NCBI GenBank assembly: GCA_029215795.1
Contig: JARDYH010000004.1
Span: forward strand, 199,068,017 to 199,132,016
Reading direction: 5' to 3'
Length of the DNA: 64,000 nt
Source of the DNA: Anniella stebbinsi
Lineage: Eukaryota > Chordata > Lepidosauria > Squamata > Anniellidae
The position numbers and the translations under genes are program-made. The notes beneath the pieces are model-generated. The model had not been told where the DNA came from. It searched no databases and saw only the letters and a list, made by a program, of their open reading frames with translations. This document shows positions 30,697 through 41,702 of this stretch, piece after piece. Position 1 is the stretch's first letter. Each line of letters begins with the position of its first letter.

Positions 30697-32384
30697 ATCC
30701 TTCATGAATTGGGGATGTGACATTGGAAGGCATCCCTGTGTGGTAACAAATTTCTACGCCACTTCACAGGTGGTGGATGGCTCGCCTGAAAGAGAGAGAT
30801 GCCCGCTTAGGTTACCCACTCTGCAGATCTTTAATAAAGTGGCCCTGTTTAAAATCCATACTCTCTGTCTGACTCTTCATTTCTCCACACTCCATTACCA
30901 CAATAAGAAATCTAAATTATTTTACTACTAGTTCAGCTCTTGGTGTTGTAAAATATTATGTATGAATTAAGATTTAAAGAAAAGGTTTCTTCCCCTTTTT
31001 TCTGAGATCCATTATATAAGAGGCATTTCAGTACGTAATAAATTATATTATCCATTTGATTCAAGTTACAGAAACAGATTCTTTGGGAGACAAGGACCTG
31101 TGTTTATATTGCCATCAAACATTGCAGAAGGCATAGTCTGTAGCCATAGGTCGAGAAAGACACTATCTGAGGGACAGAATAACAAATCTTTAATATTTGA
31201 AATCTCAATCTTTGATCATCCTTTTTAAAAAGACAAGGAAATATAGATTGTTGCAACAATCTCATCCCATTTTCAGTTTCTCCTTCATGAAACCTGTCTC
31301 TTAGTTCCTTTTTGCTTACAATTTGGTGAAAGGATATACTTATAACAGAACAATCCCTAGCTAAATCCAGTGAAATGTTTAAACTCAAGTTTACCATTTG
31401 GCCTTTGACTACTGTCATGAATATAACATGATTAAAATGAAGCATGTGTTTAATGAAAAGCTTTCCTGGATCAAGCCATCTTGCTTAATACAATGTAGGA
31501 ATGAGTTGTTAAGAATCAGGTGGCTTCTTAACAACTCATCTTGAATAATCAATAATGAACAAAGATCTCATCAACAGAATTCTTCTTCTCTGGTCAAACT
31601 CTGGTACATTTCTAAGATGGATTGCTTCCTCCATTCTTTCAAGAAATAACAACCCTATACACATTACTAGAGGGTTTTGGTGATGATGATAATCATTACT
31701 TACTAAAATTATTGTGTTGAAATTAAAAGAGCCATTGACAATTACAAGGATTCATTCAGGTAAAATAGGCCCTTACTTTCTGATCTATTTATTATATTAA
31801 TATAATATAATAACTCCCCCCCATTCAACCTAAGTTAGAAATTATGAAGACAGACGGATTAGGGAGAAATGGGCAATGTTAATCCTTTTCTGATGAGATC
31901 AAAACTAAAATAATACTGCAAGCACCTGCATAATTCATTTTGCGATAGGATCTGAATAGTTAAGGTCCAATTAGGAATATAATGGAAAATATCTTGGCTA
32001 TTTTTAAAAATACAAAGCTTTGGAGAGTATATATCTTTCCGTCTTCTCCACTAATTTCAAGAAAAAGAAATCATAATGTTGTTGTTTTTGTGAAGAAGAA
32101 GAAGAAGAAGAAGAAGAAGAAGAAGAAGAACTAGAACTCTAGACTTTTAAAAGGTGCATATTTATTCATTTAAAGAATTTCCAGAGAGATAGTTGTATTA
32201 CTCTCTTGCAGCAACAAGAACAAAGTGTGTCTTGTAGCATCTGAGGAAGTGGACAGTGTCCATTAAAAATGTTACTCTTTAAGGTGCCACAAGACTCTTT
32301 GTTGTAGTCATTAAAAAAGATTATGTGCCACACTCAATTAATCTTTTCCAGGGCAATTCGCCATCATCACCATCACCATCACCG
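30697..32384. other. long stretch without a recognisable gene; (GAA)n
   Basis: Unassigned A/T-rich sequence. A pure (GAA)13 run lies at 32092-32130 and a CATCAC-type run at about 32361-32382. The 113-residue minus-strand frame at 31104-31445 has no domain I recognise. Confidence 0.45.
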
Positions 32385-32660
32385 TAAAACAAGAATTGAT
32401 AAAATGAAATATAAAAAGGCAGTATTAAAAACAATCCCATCAGACATCAACAGTTTAGGAAAATGAGGGGTCATGGCATGACATCTCAAGGATAACAGTG
32501 TAAGTGCCAGGCAATCTTCACTGAGGGTGGGGGGAGAATTCCACAAGTGTGGTGCCACCACTCAGAAGACCTTGAACTTCACCTCAGATAGTGAGAGCGT
32601 CCAGAAGAGGGCCTTGGAAGATGATACCAGTGTAAATGCAGGTTGATGCTGGTATAAAGA
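32385..32660 (-). mobile_element. L2-like LINE 3' end, decayed
   Basis: A-rich stretch followed by 'AATTCCACAAGTGTGGTGCC' and 'ACCACTCAGAAGACC', corresponding in order to blocks in 5168-5495 and 39879-40505. Confidence 0.5.
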
Positions 32661-32696
32661 TTCCCATTTTGAACTTTTAAAGTAAGCACTATAGGG

Positions 32697-32890
32697 ATGT
32701 AGGAAGCGGCTTTATACTGAGTCAACCCATTGGTCTATTTAATTCAGTATTGTTCTTCAGTATTGACAGTGCCTCTCCATGATTTCAGGCAGGAGTTTTT
32801 TTTCTGCCCTACCTAGAGATGTTGGGAATCAAACCTGAGACTTCTGCATACAAAGCAGGTACTCTACCACTGAGCTATGGCCCCTCCCAG
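32697..32890 (-). mobile_element. tRNA-derived SINE, full length
   Basis: The minus strand begins with a tRNA-like head. The A box is TAGCTCAGTGG (inverse at 32867-32877) and the B box is GGTTTGATTCC (inverse at 32825-32835). A body and the end ACTGAGTATAAAGCCGCTTC follow, close to the well-known squamate SINE ending in TACTGAGTCAG...GGCAGCTTCCTATG. The internal promoter boxes look intact, so RNA polymerase III transcription is possible. It is a retroposon and not a tRNA gene, because the acceptor stem and T-arm do not close. Confidence 0.82.
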
Positions 32891-33590
32891 CAGAGTTTGA
32901 ATAATGCTAGGGAATGGACTGGGAGCCAGAATAGATGTGACCAGTAAGTACTGGTCACATCTATTCTTAATAGCTGGTACCAAAAAGCAGCCTACCTGCT
33001 GGATTTTGCACTAACAGTGGTTTTTGAGGGCAGCCCCACGTACAATGCCTTGTAGTAGACCAATCAGGAGGTTACTGGAATATTTGATAAATGTTGCCAC
33101 AGCATACCAGCCTCAGCTGGTGAAAGGCACTCCTCTGTGGGTGTAATTTCTTTGTTGGCAGCTTTGCTTCATGATGCCAAGTAACTTCGATACAGTTTGA
33201 AATGCAGAGCTCAAGTCATAAAGTACAACGACTTAACGCAATGAGTGCTCGCAACATGGAATTGTTAAAATCAACAGATGTTTCAATGAAGTGTCAGCAG
33301 TGCATAGAAAACAAGCTGACAAACCTTAAAGAAAACATATGGTCCTCTTTAATCCCTTACTGTCAGAAAATTAATATCATTTTATGCCGAGGAATAATAA
33401 TTGAAATAATAGGACAACACACTGCTGTGGAAATAATAACAGTACTTGAAAAGGAATTTTCTCCAAATAGCATTATCATTGTACTTCCTTTCCTGTTGCA
33501 TTCACCCTATACCCCTCACAACTCCTTCCTCCTACGTTGTTGTCAGTCCTTCCTTGATATCTCTGGTTGGCATGTTCTTTTTCTTTGCAT
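32891..33590. other. no recognisable gene
   Basis: A short inverted pair, CCAGTAAGTACTGG, lies near 32940-32953. The 162-residue frame 33202-33690 runs into the retroelement at 33591 and shows no domain. Confidence 0.4.
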
Positions 33591-34230
33591 TTGTGGGCAA
33601 AAGAAGGGGGAAATAAAAAGACAAGACAAGTATGTATGGTATCAAATCCAGGCCACATTTATTGAAGATCTGCAAAAGGAAACTGGGTGATCCCTAATCT
33701 ATGCCAGCAACTAGGTAGGCATTATTTAAAGCAAAACGTTCTATGCCTGCCAAGTGGTGTCATAAGAAGATCTCACCTAGAACTACCCTTTTGGGGAGGG
33801 GAGGCCTCCCTTTGTTTGCCCCCAGGGCCACAAAACACCAGGCGTGGTGAGGTGAGCCGTTATTCCCCCCCCCCCCCGGGAGCTGCAAAACCCTTAGTGG
33901 AAGACCTCAGGCATCACTTGTCACCAAAACAGTGGCTCAGAATGATCACCATCCCTGTTTTCAGCCTGAAACCAAATGTGACCAAATTAACCTAACACTG
34001 AAACACAATCCATTTTCCTAGAGATACTCTCTCCTCACTTACAGTGTGAAGTAGGCAAAAAGCCCCAGCCAATAAGACTATGCACCAAAAATTCCTACTC
34101 AGCCCCCAGTAGGGTGACTAGATGAATCCACATTGCATATAGAGAAGGAGGGATCCACACCGAAAGAGTCTGGGGAGCTGGGCATGGCCGGCTTGTATAC
34201 CCTCAGCCACTCCACCCCAAACTGGTAGCA
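33591..34230 (-). mobile_element. DIRS- or LTR-like retroelement 3' region, copy 2
   Basis: Minus-strand relative of 7050-7760. It has the inverse AATAAA (33658-33663) and the blocks 'GTGTGAAGTAGGCAAAAAGC' and 'AATTCCTACTCAGCCCCCAG'. A GTATAC box (inverse of a TATA-like region) lies near 34195. It carries a poly-C tract at about 33867-33879. More diverged than copies 1 and 3. Confidence 0.55.
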
Positions 34231-34260
34231 TGACTCGATCACTCCAATGGCTATCAATCA

Positions 34261-34264
<4 letters not shown>

Positions 34265-34340
<76 letters not shown>
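34265..34340. repeat. (TC)19-(AC)19 compound microsatellite
   Basis: A TC run at 34265-34302 is joined to a CA run at 34302-34340 without a break. Confidence 0.96.
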
Positions 34341-34343
<3 letters not shown>

Positions 34344-34540
34344 CCTCCCTATGGGCAGGTGAGCTGGATGCAGGGGAAGGACATTTCTTTAACCAACGTA
34401 CTTATCTTCTGGAAAGTTTTGGACTGCATTTCGCACCCTCCCTGACTATTGGCTAACATCCATGCTGGCTGGAGCTGATAAGAGTTGATGTCCCAAACAT
34501 CTGGAAGACACCTAATTGTGGGACGCTGTAGATTTACAGA

Positions 34541-34622
34541 GATGGGCAGTTGCCCAGTGGTAGAACACAAGCTTTGCACGCAAAAGGTCACATGTTCTCC
34601 AGGGATAACTGGCATCTCCAGT
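34541..34622 (+). mobile_element. tRNA-derived SINE head fragment
   Basis: GCCCAGTGGTAGAACACAAG, then CTTTGCACGCAAAAGGTCAC, then GGCATCTCCAG. This is the 5' tRNA-like part of the SINE seen inverted at 32697-32890. It is truncated at about 34622, where the next element begins. Confidence 0.7.
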
Positions 34623-34627
34623 TACAT

Positions 34628-34958
34628 CAGGGGTGAATGTCAGGCCTGTGGGCTGAAGCCAGCCCATGTCGGGTCCCAATCTGGACCCCCAGGGTTCCCC
34701 TGATGGCCACACCCATTACCCTGCCTTTACTCCTTCCCCCCTCCACCCACTGATCATTTGGTGGTTTCCCATGTTTTGCACAGTTTCTTTCCCCATTCTA
34801 AAAGGTTGAAATGTTAAGTTGCTGTCTTGGTTCCTGAAATAGGCTTGCATTTGGACAATGGTTGCCCCATTGGCCCTCCCCACCACTGGAATGTAGCCCT
34901 CAAGAGCTTCTCTGGAATTGAATGTAGCCCTCAGGCTGAAAGAGGTTCTGCACCCCTG
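34628..34958. mobile_element. hAT-like non-autonomous element (CAGGGGTG ends)
   Basis: Starts CAGGGGTGAATGTCAGGCC and ends GAGGTTCTGCACCCCTG, with CAGGGGTG/CACCCCTG as terminal inverted repeats typical of hAT-Charlie-like MITEs. The interior GTAGCCCTCA words are repeated. The flanks AGTTACAT and AAGGCGAG do not match, so the ends may not belong to a single insertion. Confidence 0.45.
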
Positions 34959-34974
34959 AAGGCGAGTCAGGGAG

Positions 34975-35735
34975 CAGCCATCAGAGTAATACGGGGCAAT
35001 GGGAAATATGGAGGGGGGAGACCGCTGCACCGTAGTAAGAGAGGGTGCAACAATAGGGTGCTGGCTGTACCCAAACGTTCCCCCAACTTAAACCTGGATG
35101 GCCTTCGCAACAGACCCCCTGGGTTGAAATTGCTGCTGGTGAATGCTAGGTTGGTGAATGGGAAAACATCTACTATCCAGGACTTGATCCTAGATGAGCA
35201 TGCCGACCTGGCCTGTATCACAGAGACCTGGTTGGATGAAGTGGGGGGAGTTAATCTCTCTCAGCTCTACTCGCCAGAGTTCTCTGTCCAGCAGCAGGCA
35301 AGGCCAGGGGGGCAGGGAGGTGGAGTGGCAATGGTCTATCAGGATCCCATCCCCCTGTCCAGGTGCCCTGTCCCACAGTCTGCGAGGTTCGAGTGTGTGT
35401 ATCTGAAGGTGAGTGCCCAGGACAGAATAAGGATTCTGTTGGTGTACCATCCACCCTGCTTCTCAACAGTTTCCCTTCCTGAGCTTGCTGGGGTAGTCTC
35501 GGGGTTGGTGCTGGAGTCTCCTCGGCTTGTTGTGCTTGGGGACTTCAACATCCACATGGAGACTGCCCTGTTGGGAATGGCTTAGGTCTTCATGTCTGCC
35601 TTGACAACCATGAGGCTGTCCCAAATAGTGTCTGGCCCTACCCATGCTGCTGGACACACTTTGGACCTCGTTTTCTGTGCTGGATGGGGTGACGGTGATC
35701 TGATTGTGGAGATCGAGCCTTGAACGTGGAAAAGT
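34975..35735 (+). pseudogene. L2/CR1-group LINE, apurinic-like endonuclease remnant
   Basis: Residues encoded from about 35045 read through a typical non-LTR endonuclease start, with 'LKLLLVNARLVNGKTSTIQD' then 'LACITETWLDE'. Further on are 'ARPGGQGGGVAMVY' and the catalytic-domain motif 'VVLGDFNIH' (about 35535). The frame stops at 35585 after about 180 LINE residues. The continuation, 'GPTHAAGHTLDLVF', is in another frame from about 35594, so there is a frameshift, then a further stop near 35720. The sequence upstream of 34960 in the same frame belongs to another repeat. The APE-type endonuclease would nick target DNA for target-primed reverse transcription. This copy lacks the reverse transcriptase and is dead. 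Confidence 0.82.
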
Positions 35736-37934
35736 TGAGGAAAGTACCACCCTAGTGGCTTTTGGTACCGCCCACTGCTGCATTTCCTGCCATTCAATCC
35801 CCTGCCCACCTGGTAAAACCGGTAAAGCAAGTTACATTGCAGTCTCTTCCTGTCAGATAGAAAGATCGCTTGTCTTTCAGATGTTAATCTGTTGCAAATT
35901 GGGTCTCCTTGGAAACATCCTGTGGGCTTGATTTTGTATTAAACTGCTTTGCCGAAGAAGATGTCAGGCAGTAAAAGGAATTAGAACCACAGAGTTCAAT
36001 GAGGCTTGAATTAGGGATAAAATGAGAGCACGTCCTGCGCCACACTTCCCGGGGAGCAAGTCCCCCCACCTGCTCAATGTGCCTTACTCCCGAGTAACAG
36101 CACACAAGATGGCAGCTCAATGCCAGGAACTCTCTTGCATGGAGAGAAGTTTCCCTGCCTTTTTCCAGCCAGGATCCCAGCAAGGCAGAGAGAGAAGGGA
36201 GAGGGGGGAGGAAACTGGAGTAGATACGAAGCCTTAGCGGACCTCAAATACTCAAAAACAGCGCACATCCTTTTTCCATCCCCCTTCCTCTAGCAATGAA
36301 GGGGCAGTCATTCAGTCATCACATTACTAGCCCTGCCCACCAAACTACACTCATGATTAGCATTAATCCAAATGATCAGGAGGGTTACATGACGATAATG
36401 AGTTCGAACTTTGGAGAAAAAATTAAAGTCGAGGTAAATCGACACCTTGGAAATGCGCAGTAACAGAGGCTATAAATCGCATAGATGTCTGATTTGCGCC
36501 CTGCTTGTCTATCCTAAATGCCATCAGAGCAAAGTCAAGGAAGTGCAAATAAGCCACCTAGGAAAGCTGTAAGATTGTGCTGTAAGTTTACAACCCTTGT
36601 CACATGGGACTTACTTCTGAACAGACACATGGGGATCAGATCTGCCTCCCTTTGTTGGCATTTTGCCCTCTTCTCCCTCCATGTAAAGTTATTCCTCCCT
36701 TCCTCGGCAACTTCATAGCACTGCTTTCCTGCCATTAAGGGTTCATTCCACCTTTTCTTTGATCTATGTTACAACAGAATAAGGGTTGGAGCTATAAGAG
36801 ATGTCTTGTTTGTTTACAGCATTGTTTAATTGACCGAGAAACTTCCATTCTGGAAATGAGTGTGCGATAAATAGCTCATTTAGAGAAGCCCTTGTCTGCC
36901 ATTTCCTGCAGACTGTTGGCTTATTACTGGTTCCATCTCACTTACACAACGAAGACAAGAAGAGGCAGGTGGCTTGGTCAGGCCATAGTCCCTCTTGCAG
37001 GGTTATGTCCTATGTCATAGGATGGCCAAGCAATAGTCAACCCACCCTGCTCAGGTGCTGCCATTTTGTTTCCTCCTGGTCTTTTCCTGTCAACAGCATG
37101 ATGGGACTGAAAGGAGGAAGACTGAGGGAGTGAAAAGGTGACTTATGATTTTCTCCTCCCTTCTTGTTTGCATGGGTGTGAGAGTGTGTGTTGGGCAGGG
37201 GGGGTGGAGGGGAAGAGACACAATCCTAAGTGGCAAGCTGCCATCTTCACTTTCATTTGCCCTAGTCTGCATCGTCCTCCCTCCCCTTAGCTATGCTTAA
37301 TGGAAAGGAAACCCTAATCCACTGGGACATTATTCACTTTCATCACCCTTTTCCAGATTCAGATCTTACTCTAGGTAGTTTTCCCAAGTGATTAGGTCAC
37401 ATGAGAGTTGAGACAAGCAGCCCCATAGAAAGGAGGAGGAGCTCCCAAACTATTCATGGGTGATAGTACCCCCTAACATCCCAGGAGTTTCAATGTGATT
37501 CATATTCCATATGAATGTCCCCTTCCTTGTGCAATATTCAGATGAATAATAGCCATAGGAATGCATTGGGTTGAAACATGAAGCCCCACAGAAAGGATCA
37601 GGAGTCCCAAAACTACTCAGGGGTGATAGAGGGAGTACCACCAGACAGCAGGATTGTACCCACTGAGCATGATGCCTGTCTGGAGTCAGTGAAAAGGGGC
37701 CTTGGAGGCCTATCTGGCTGTGTGGAGAAGCATAGCTGCACATACATATGGCTTCTTTCTCACTATCACCCTGGCTGCTGGTGGGTAGGGCCAGTAGGTG
37801 CATTGGGGCATGGCTAGCAGGTGCGATCCTGCTCTCACATGACACATTCACTGTGAGTGCGTGCATGCGTGTGTGTGTGTGTGTGTGTGAAGACCTCTTA
37901 CGTCTTGCATTGTTGGGTCTTCTGGCCTCACTTT
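35736..37934. other. long stretch without a recognisable gene
   Basis: Contains only small foldback fragments (about 36035-36110 and 36585-36640, GAGTAAGCCC-type words) and a (GT)n run at 37868-37889. Short overlapping frames have no domain. The sequence 36360-36500 is unusually free of repeat signatures. Confidence 0.4.
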
Positions 37935-37940
37935 GTAATA

Positions 37941-37975
<35 letters not shown>

Positions 37976-38430
37976 AAATTTATTTCTTACCCGCCTCTCT
38001 CTCTGGATTGAGGTGCGGAACAACATCAATACTGACAATATAAAATACATAAAACTGATTAAAAGCATATAAAATTAATACATTATTAAAATCAACCAAG
38101 TCTTAAAACTTGACTGGGTAGGCCTGCCAGAAGAGATCAGTCTTTATAGCTCTCCTGATTTCTAGAAGACTAGTAAGTTGGTGGATCTCTCCCAGCAGGT
38201 TGTTCCACAGTCTGGGAGCAGCAGAAGAAAAGGTCCTCTGGGTAACGGTTGTCAGCCTAGTCTTGGCCGACTGTAGTAGAGTCTTCCCAGAGGACCTGAG
38301 CGTGCAGGGCAGATTGTATGGAAGAAGGCGATCCCGCAGGTAACCTGGACCCAAACCATGTAGGGCTTTAAAGGTAATAACCAACACTTTTGTACTTCGC
38401 CTGGAAACTAATTGGCAGCCAGTGGGTGAT
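37935..38430 (-). mobile_element. L2-like LINE 3' end including reverse transcriptase C-terminus
   Basis: Inverted tail (TAA)n at 37937-37976, then CCGCCTCTCTCTCTGGATTG, the 3' UTR, then coding sequence on the minus strand. It extends to about 38430 on the 5' side, where CACTGGCTGCCAATTAGTTT corresponds to the conserved HWLPI segment of L2 proteins. It is in the same family as 2951-3313 but retains more. Confidence 0.85.
38103..38387 (-). pseudogene. L2-type reverse transcriptase C-terminal fragment
   Basis: The 94-residue frame contains 'ITFKALHGLGPGYLRDRLLP', 'LRSSGKTLL', 'RTFSSAAPRLWNNLL' and 'AIKTDLFWQAY'. This is the ordered KALHGL-Y-L, LRSS, FS-APRLWN-LP, LKT-LF-A signature of the C-terminal domain of L2/CR1-group LINE proteins, downstream of the polymerase core. 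It ends in a natural stop next to the 3' UTR. The copy is 5'-truncated. The open frame is intact, so the insertion may be comparatively young. Confidence 0.85.
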
Positions 38431-38924
38431 TTTAAAACTGGTGTCCCCTCCCCTCTGTTTCCCTCTAGCTACAATCCTATAATTTCCAGCACAAGCACAC
38501 TCTCTATCTTTTCTAGAGGAAAGTTCAGGCAAGTAGCTCATTTTTCAGAATGTTGCTTCTTCTGTCTTCCTTACATTTGTCTACATCATGAATCACAGCT
38601 TGTCACAAAAAGAGCGAAGGAGGAATGGGATTACATGAGCAAAGTAACCTGGAAATACTTTCCCCAACCTATCTCCAAGGTGTGCGTTTCTGCATCCCTT
38701 TTCAAAATAAGCAGACAGTGTGTTGGCTACTGGCAATGCACCTGCTAGACCACAGACAATTTGTAGCTTCCTAGATAATTATCCCCCCAAGGCATCAGCA
38801 TAAAGGTAATACTTTCTGTTCACACAATTCTGAACCTGAGAAATAATGAAGGGGTTATTAAAAAGGAGAGAGTGATTTCCCAATGGGGAAACATACTGAA
38901 GTTGAATCCTGACATGACAGAGTT
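38431..38924. other. no recognisable gene
   Basis: Unassigned. The 108-residue plus-strand frame at 38422-38748 begins in the LINE and has no domain. Confidence 0.4.
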
Positions 38925-39365
38925 CCTATGAATGGCTGGTTCCCAGGTCCAGGAAATGGGCTGTTCACCTATTCTGGATGGGGTTGCACTCCCTCTGGAG
39001 GAACAATTACATAGTCTGGAGATGCTTCTAGATCCATCTTTGTCACTAGAAGCCCAGGTGACTTCAGTTGGCTGGTATGCCAGCTCCACCAGCTCCTGGA
39101 TGGGAATAGCCTAGCCACTCTGATCCATGCCCTGGTAGTAACCTCAGAGACAACTGTAATGCACTTCAAGTCTGGTTTGGAAGCTGCAGCTGGTGCAGAA
39201 TACAGCAGGTAGGATTAAAATGGTGTAATATGTGAATAATAGCTATATACATATTACACCAGTGTTGAAAGAACTGAACTGGTTGCCTTTTAGCTACAGA
39301 GCCATGTTTAAGTTTATGTTGCTGACATATAAAGCCTAAATTACTCAGGACCAGGATACCTAGCT

Positions 39366-39403
<38 letters not shown>

Positions 39404-39810
39404 CAGTCGACCCTTGAGGTCTTCTGAAGAGGCCTTATTGGTTGTTCTGCAGCCAATGGAATGTCCCCAAGTAACAGTACATAAGTGGGCCGTCTCAGTG
39501 GTAGCACCCACCCTTTGGAACATCCTCCCATGTGTGATTCGAGAGGCAGAAATGATGGCAAGTTTTAAATGCCTCTTGAAGACACCCCTATTACACTGGC
39601 TTAGCTTGACTGTTGAGACTCTGTAACCACCCTGCTCTTTTTTTTATGATACATTGTTTTAAAATGTTCTTCACTGTTTTTTAATTAGTTATTCTTTTTT
39701 CTTACATTTCTGTATCATTATGTTGTATTTTAATGTAAACTGCTTTGGGATTTTGATATATTAAGCTATTTATAATACTATAAAAGTAGTATAAAATAAA
39801 TAAATAATGA
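38925..39810 (+). pseudogene. L2-like LINE, C-terminal reverse transcriptase remnant and 3' UTR
   Basis: The first part encodes 'ILDGVALPLEEQLHSLEMLL' and 'DPSLSLEAQVTS' (38970-39070), typical of the thumb-proximal region of L2 reverse transcriptases. After stops and frameshifts, 39414-39626 encodes 'AVSVVAPTLWNILPCVIREA' and 'FKCLLKTPLLHWL'. The remains of the HWLP block lie near 39280. The 3' UTR ends at AATAAATAAATAA (about 39800). An (AT)17 run at 39369-39401 interrupts the coding part. Dead copy of a family different from the one at 37935. Confidence 0.8.
39369..39401. repeat. (AT)n microsatellite
   Basis: Uninterrupted AT alternation within the LINE remnant. Confidence 0.95.
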
Positions 39811-39878
39811 CTTTACAAAGAAACTATGACTGTGAGTGTATTCTTACAGCATCTTTCTGGTATTTTAATGAAAATATT

Positions 39879-40505
39879 ATTTATTTATTTATTTATTTAT
39901 TGCATTTCTATACCGCCCAATAGCTGCAGCTCTCTGGGTAGTTCACAAAAAATTTAAACCATCAAGTACAATTCAAGGTATATAACAAAACACAAGATGA
40001 AAACACAAGATAAAACTAAATCACTACCAAGATAAAACTAAGCAGCAATGCAGAGATTCATACAGATTTAAAATACAGATTTAAAATAGCAAAGTTAAAA
40101 TACTAAGATGGTAAACTGTTAAAATACTGGAAAAATAAAAAAGGTCTTTACCTGGCATCGAAAAGAGTATAACGTAGGTGCCAAGTGAACCTCTCTAGAG
40201 AGCTCATTCCACAGCTGGGGCGCCACAGTAGAGAAGGCCTTCCTCCAGGTAGTCACCTGCCTCACTTTCTTTGGCAGGGGCTCATGGAGAAGGACCATGA
40301 GTGGTTACAGCACAGTTGGTCAACCCTGTCCATAACCTTAGGACTTGATGTATGGAGGATCTTAGCAGCAGGTCCTGTGATGCTAATTGGATCTTATGTG
40401 ACTAGAACCCCCTGCCAAGGGAGGCTAAGTTGCCTCCCTCTCTGTTGTCTTACCTCAAGCAGGCAAATGCCTTTTCATGGAGGCAGGACTTTGACAGGTT
40501 AGCTG
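39879..40505 (-). mobile_element. L2-like LINE 3' region
   Basis: Inverted (TTTA)n tail, then TTGCATTTCTATACCGCCCA and 'GCAGCTCTCTGGGTAGTTCA', a long A-rich 3' UTR, then 'CATTCCACAGCTGGGGCGCC', 'GAGAAGGCCTTCCTCC' and beyond. These blocks are characteristic of a very common squamate L2-like family. Minus strand and 5'-truncated. Confidence 0.85.
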
Positions 40506-40513
40506 GTCTGCTA

Positions 40514-40800
40514 TTTAGGGATGTCAGAGGAATAAAATGAGGGGTTGGGGTTGGAGCTCAATGAGCTTTAATTGGCTTGGTTCTCTGGACACTGTTCCAT
40601 CTTCCATCAGCTGACCTGACTTGGTACAAGCAACTTGCTCCAGCTCATGGATTTACTGTCCCTCCCCCCAGAATAAAAAAAATGTGTGAATTGTAGCTGC
40701 AATTTGTGCAAATTATGTGCACTGCAGCCAAAATTTGAGCAAATTATGCAGTCTGCAATTTGAGCAAATGTCTATTTTCACAAATTAAAACAAACACACA
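40514..40800 (+). mobile_element. A/T-rich non-autonomous element starting TAGGGATGTC
   Basis: Starts TAGGGATGTCAGAGG and contains GCAATTTGTGCAAATTATG and CAAAATTTGAGCAAATTATG words. It is the plus-strand relative of 6085-6347. The right end is not defined. Confidence 0.4.
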
Positions 40801-40836
40801 ACAGAAATGATCCTTGGAATTTGGGGGAAGTGTGTA

Positions 40837-41305
40837 GCCCTTTCTACACCTAAGTGTGTAGAGGGAGGGCCTGGGGATCTTCGGCCACATTCTACACAGA
40901 AACTAAAAACCAAATGGAGGAGAGCATCCAACTCAGGACAGAACAGGAGAGAGCAGGTTCTACACAGGCAGGGTGACATCCTGGAAGCAAACAGGGAAGT
41001 TGCCCTCGTCGCACCCACCATATTTTTTTAAGCGTTGGACCCGGGAGCACACTTGCACTCCAATGCAAAAGTGAATACAAAAACAAACAACAACCCTCCC
41101 CAACCTGCTTCCCTGATGCCCCCAGACTCCCCCCAGCCTGGCTCCTTCTCTCTTGCAGACCCCCGCTCCTCATAGGGAACAGGGAAGAAACCAGGATGGG
41201 CACCCACACTGTTTCTTTATTTCTAGAAAAACCCGTGCTCATCCGCCTCTGCACAGGAAGCACCCAGGGGACAACCCTGAGAAAAAAGGCCAGTGTAGAA
41301 ATGGC
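40837..41305. mobile_element. 469-bp MITE (GCCCTTTCTACAC ends)
   Basis: Left GCCCTTTCTACACC and right GTGTAGAAATGGC are inverted repeats, related to 20050-20165. The interior has no gene. CTTCTCTCTTGCAG at about 41146-41159 resembles a splice acceptor, but no exon is recognisable. Confidence 0.55.
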
Positions 41306-41409
41306 AGTACAAGCCAAGTAAGACACAATGTGGAAGTCTATCAAGCCCCCAAAGGGCCAGATTCCTTAGCCGTGGACAGACCTACTGCTACTGAAGGGGT
41401 TTGTCTGGT

Positions 41410-41558
41410 TAGCTTCTGTCCATTTTTGATTGCTGTGTTTTAAATGTTATTTTTAATCTCTATGATTTTTGTTTTTAATCTCTGTTTTATTACTGTCAGC
41501 TGCCTAGTTGAGCACCATTTTGGGCAGAAAGGTGAGATAGCAATTTAATAAATAAATG
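41410..41558 (+). mobile_element. L2-like LINE tail
   Basis: 'GCTGCCTAGTTGAGCACCAT' then 'GGGCAGAAAGGTGAGATAGC', ending AATAAATAAAT. A plus-strand L2-like 3' terminus. Confidence 0.7.
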
Positions 41559-41702
41559 GCAGCTGTGGACCTTCTAGCACAGAAAACTGCAGACCTGAAT
41601 GGGTTTCCTACTTTTCTTTCCCTGGTAATCAGAGAGAGAGGGGGCTCATCTATACCTAAGGGTGTAGAGGGAGGGAAGGGGGATCAATCCTCCCCCAGCA
41701 TC

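Noticed and set aside
32697..32890. tRNA gene
   Set aside because: A and B boxes are present, but the cloverleaf does not close and a SINE body and tail follow.
33202..33690. 162-residue plus-strand frame
   Set aside because: The frame passes from unique sequence into the antisense of a retroelement without any domain and has no splice signals around it.
35045..35585. Host DNA-repair AP endonuclease gene
   Set aside because: The TETWL and GDFNIH motifs and their neighbours are of the LINE endonuclease type. The frame is broken and lacks introns.
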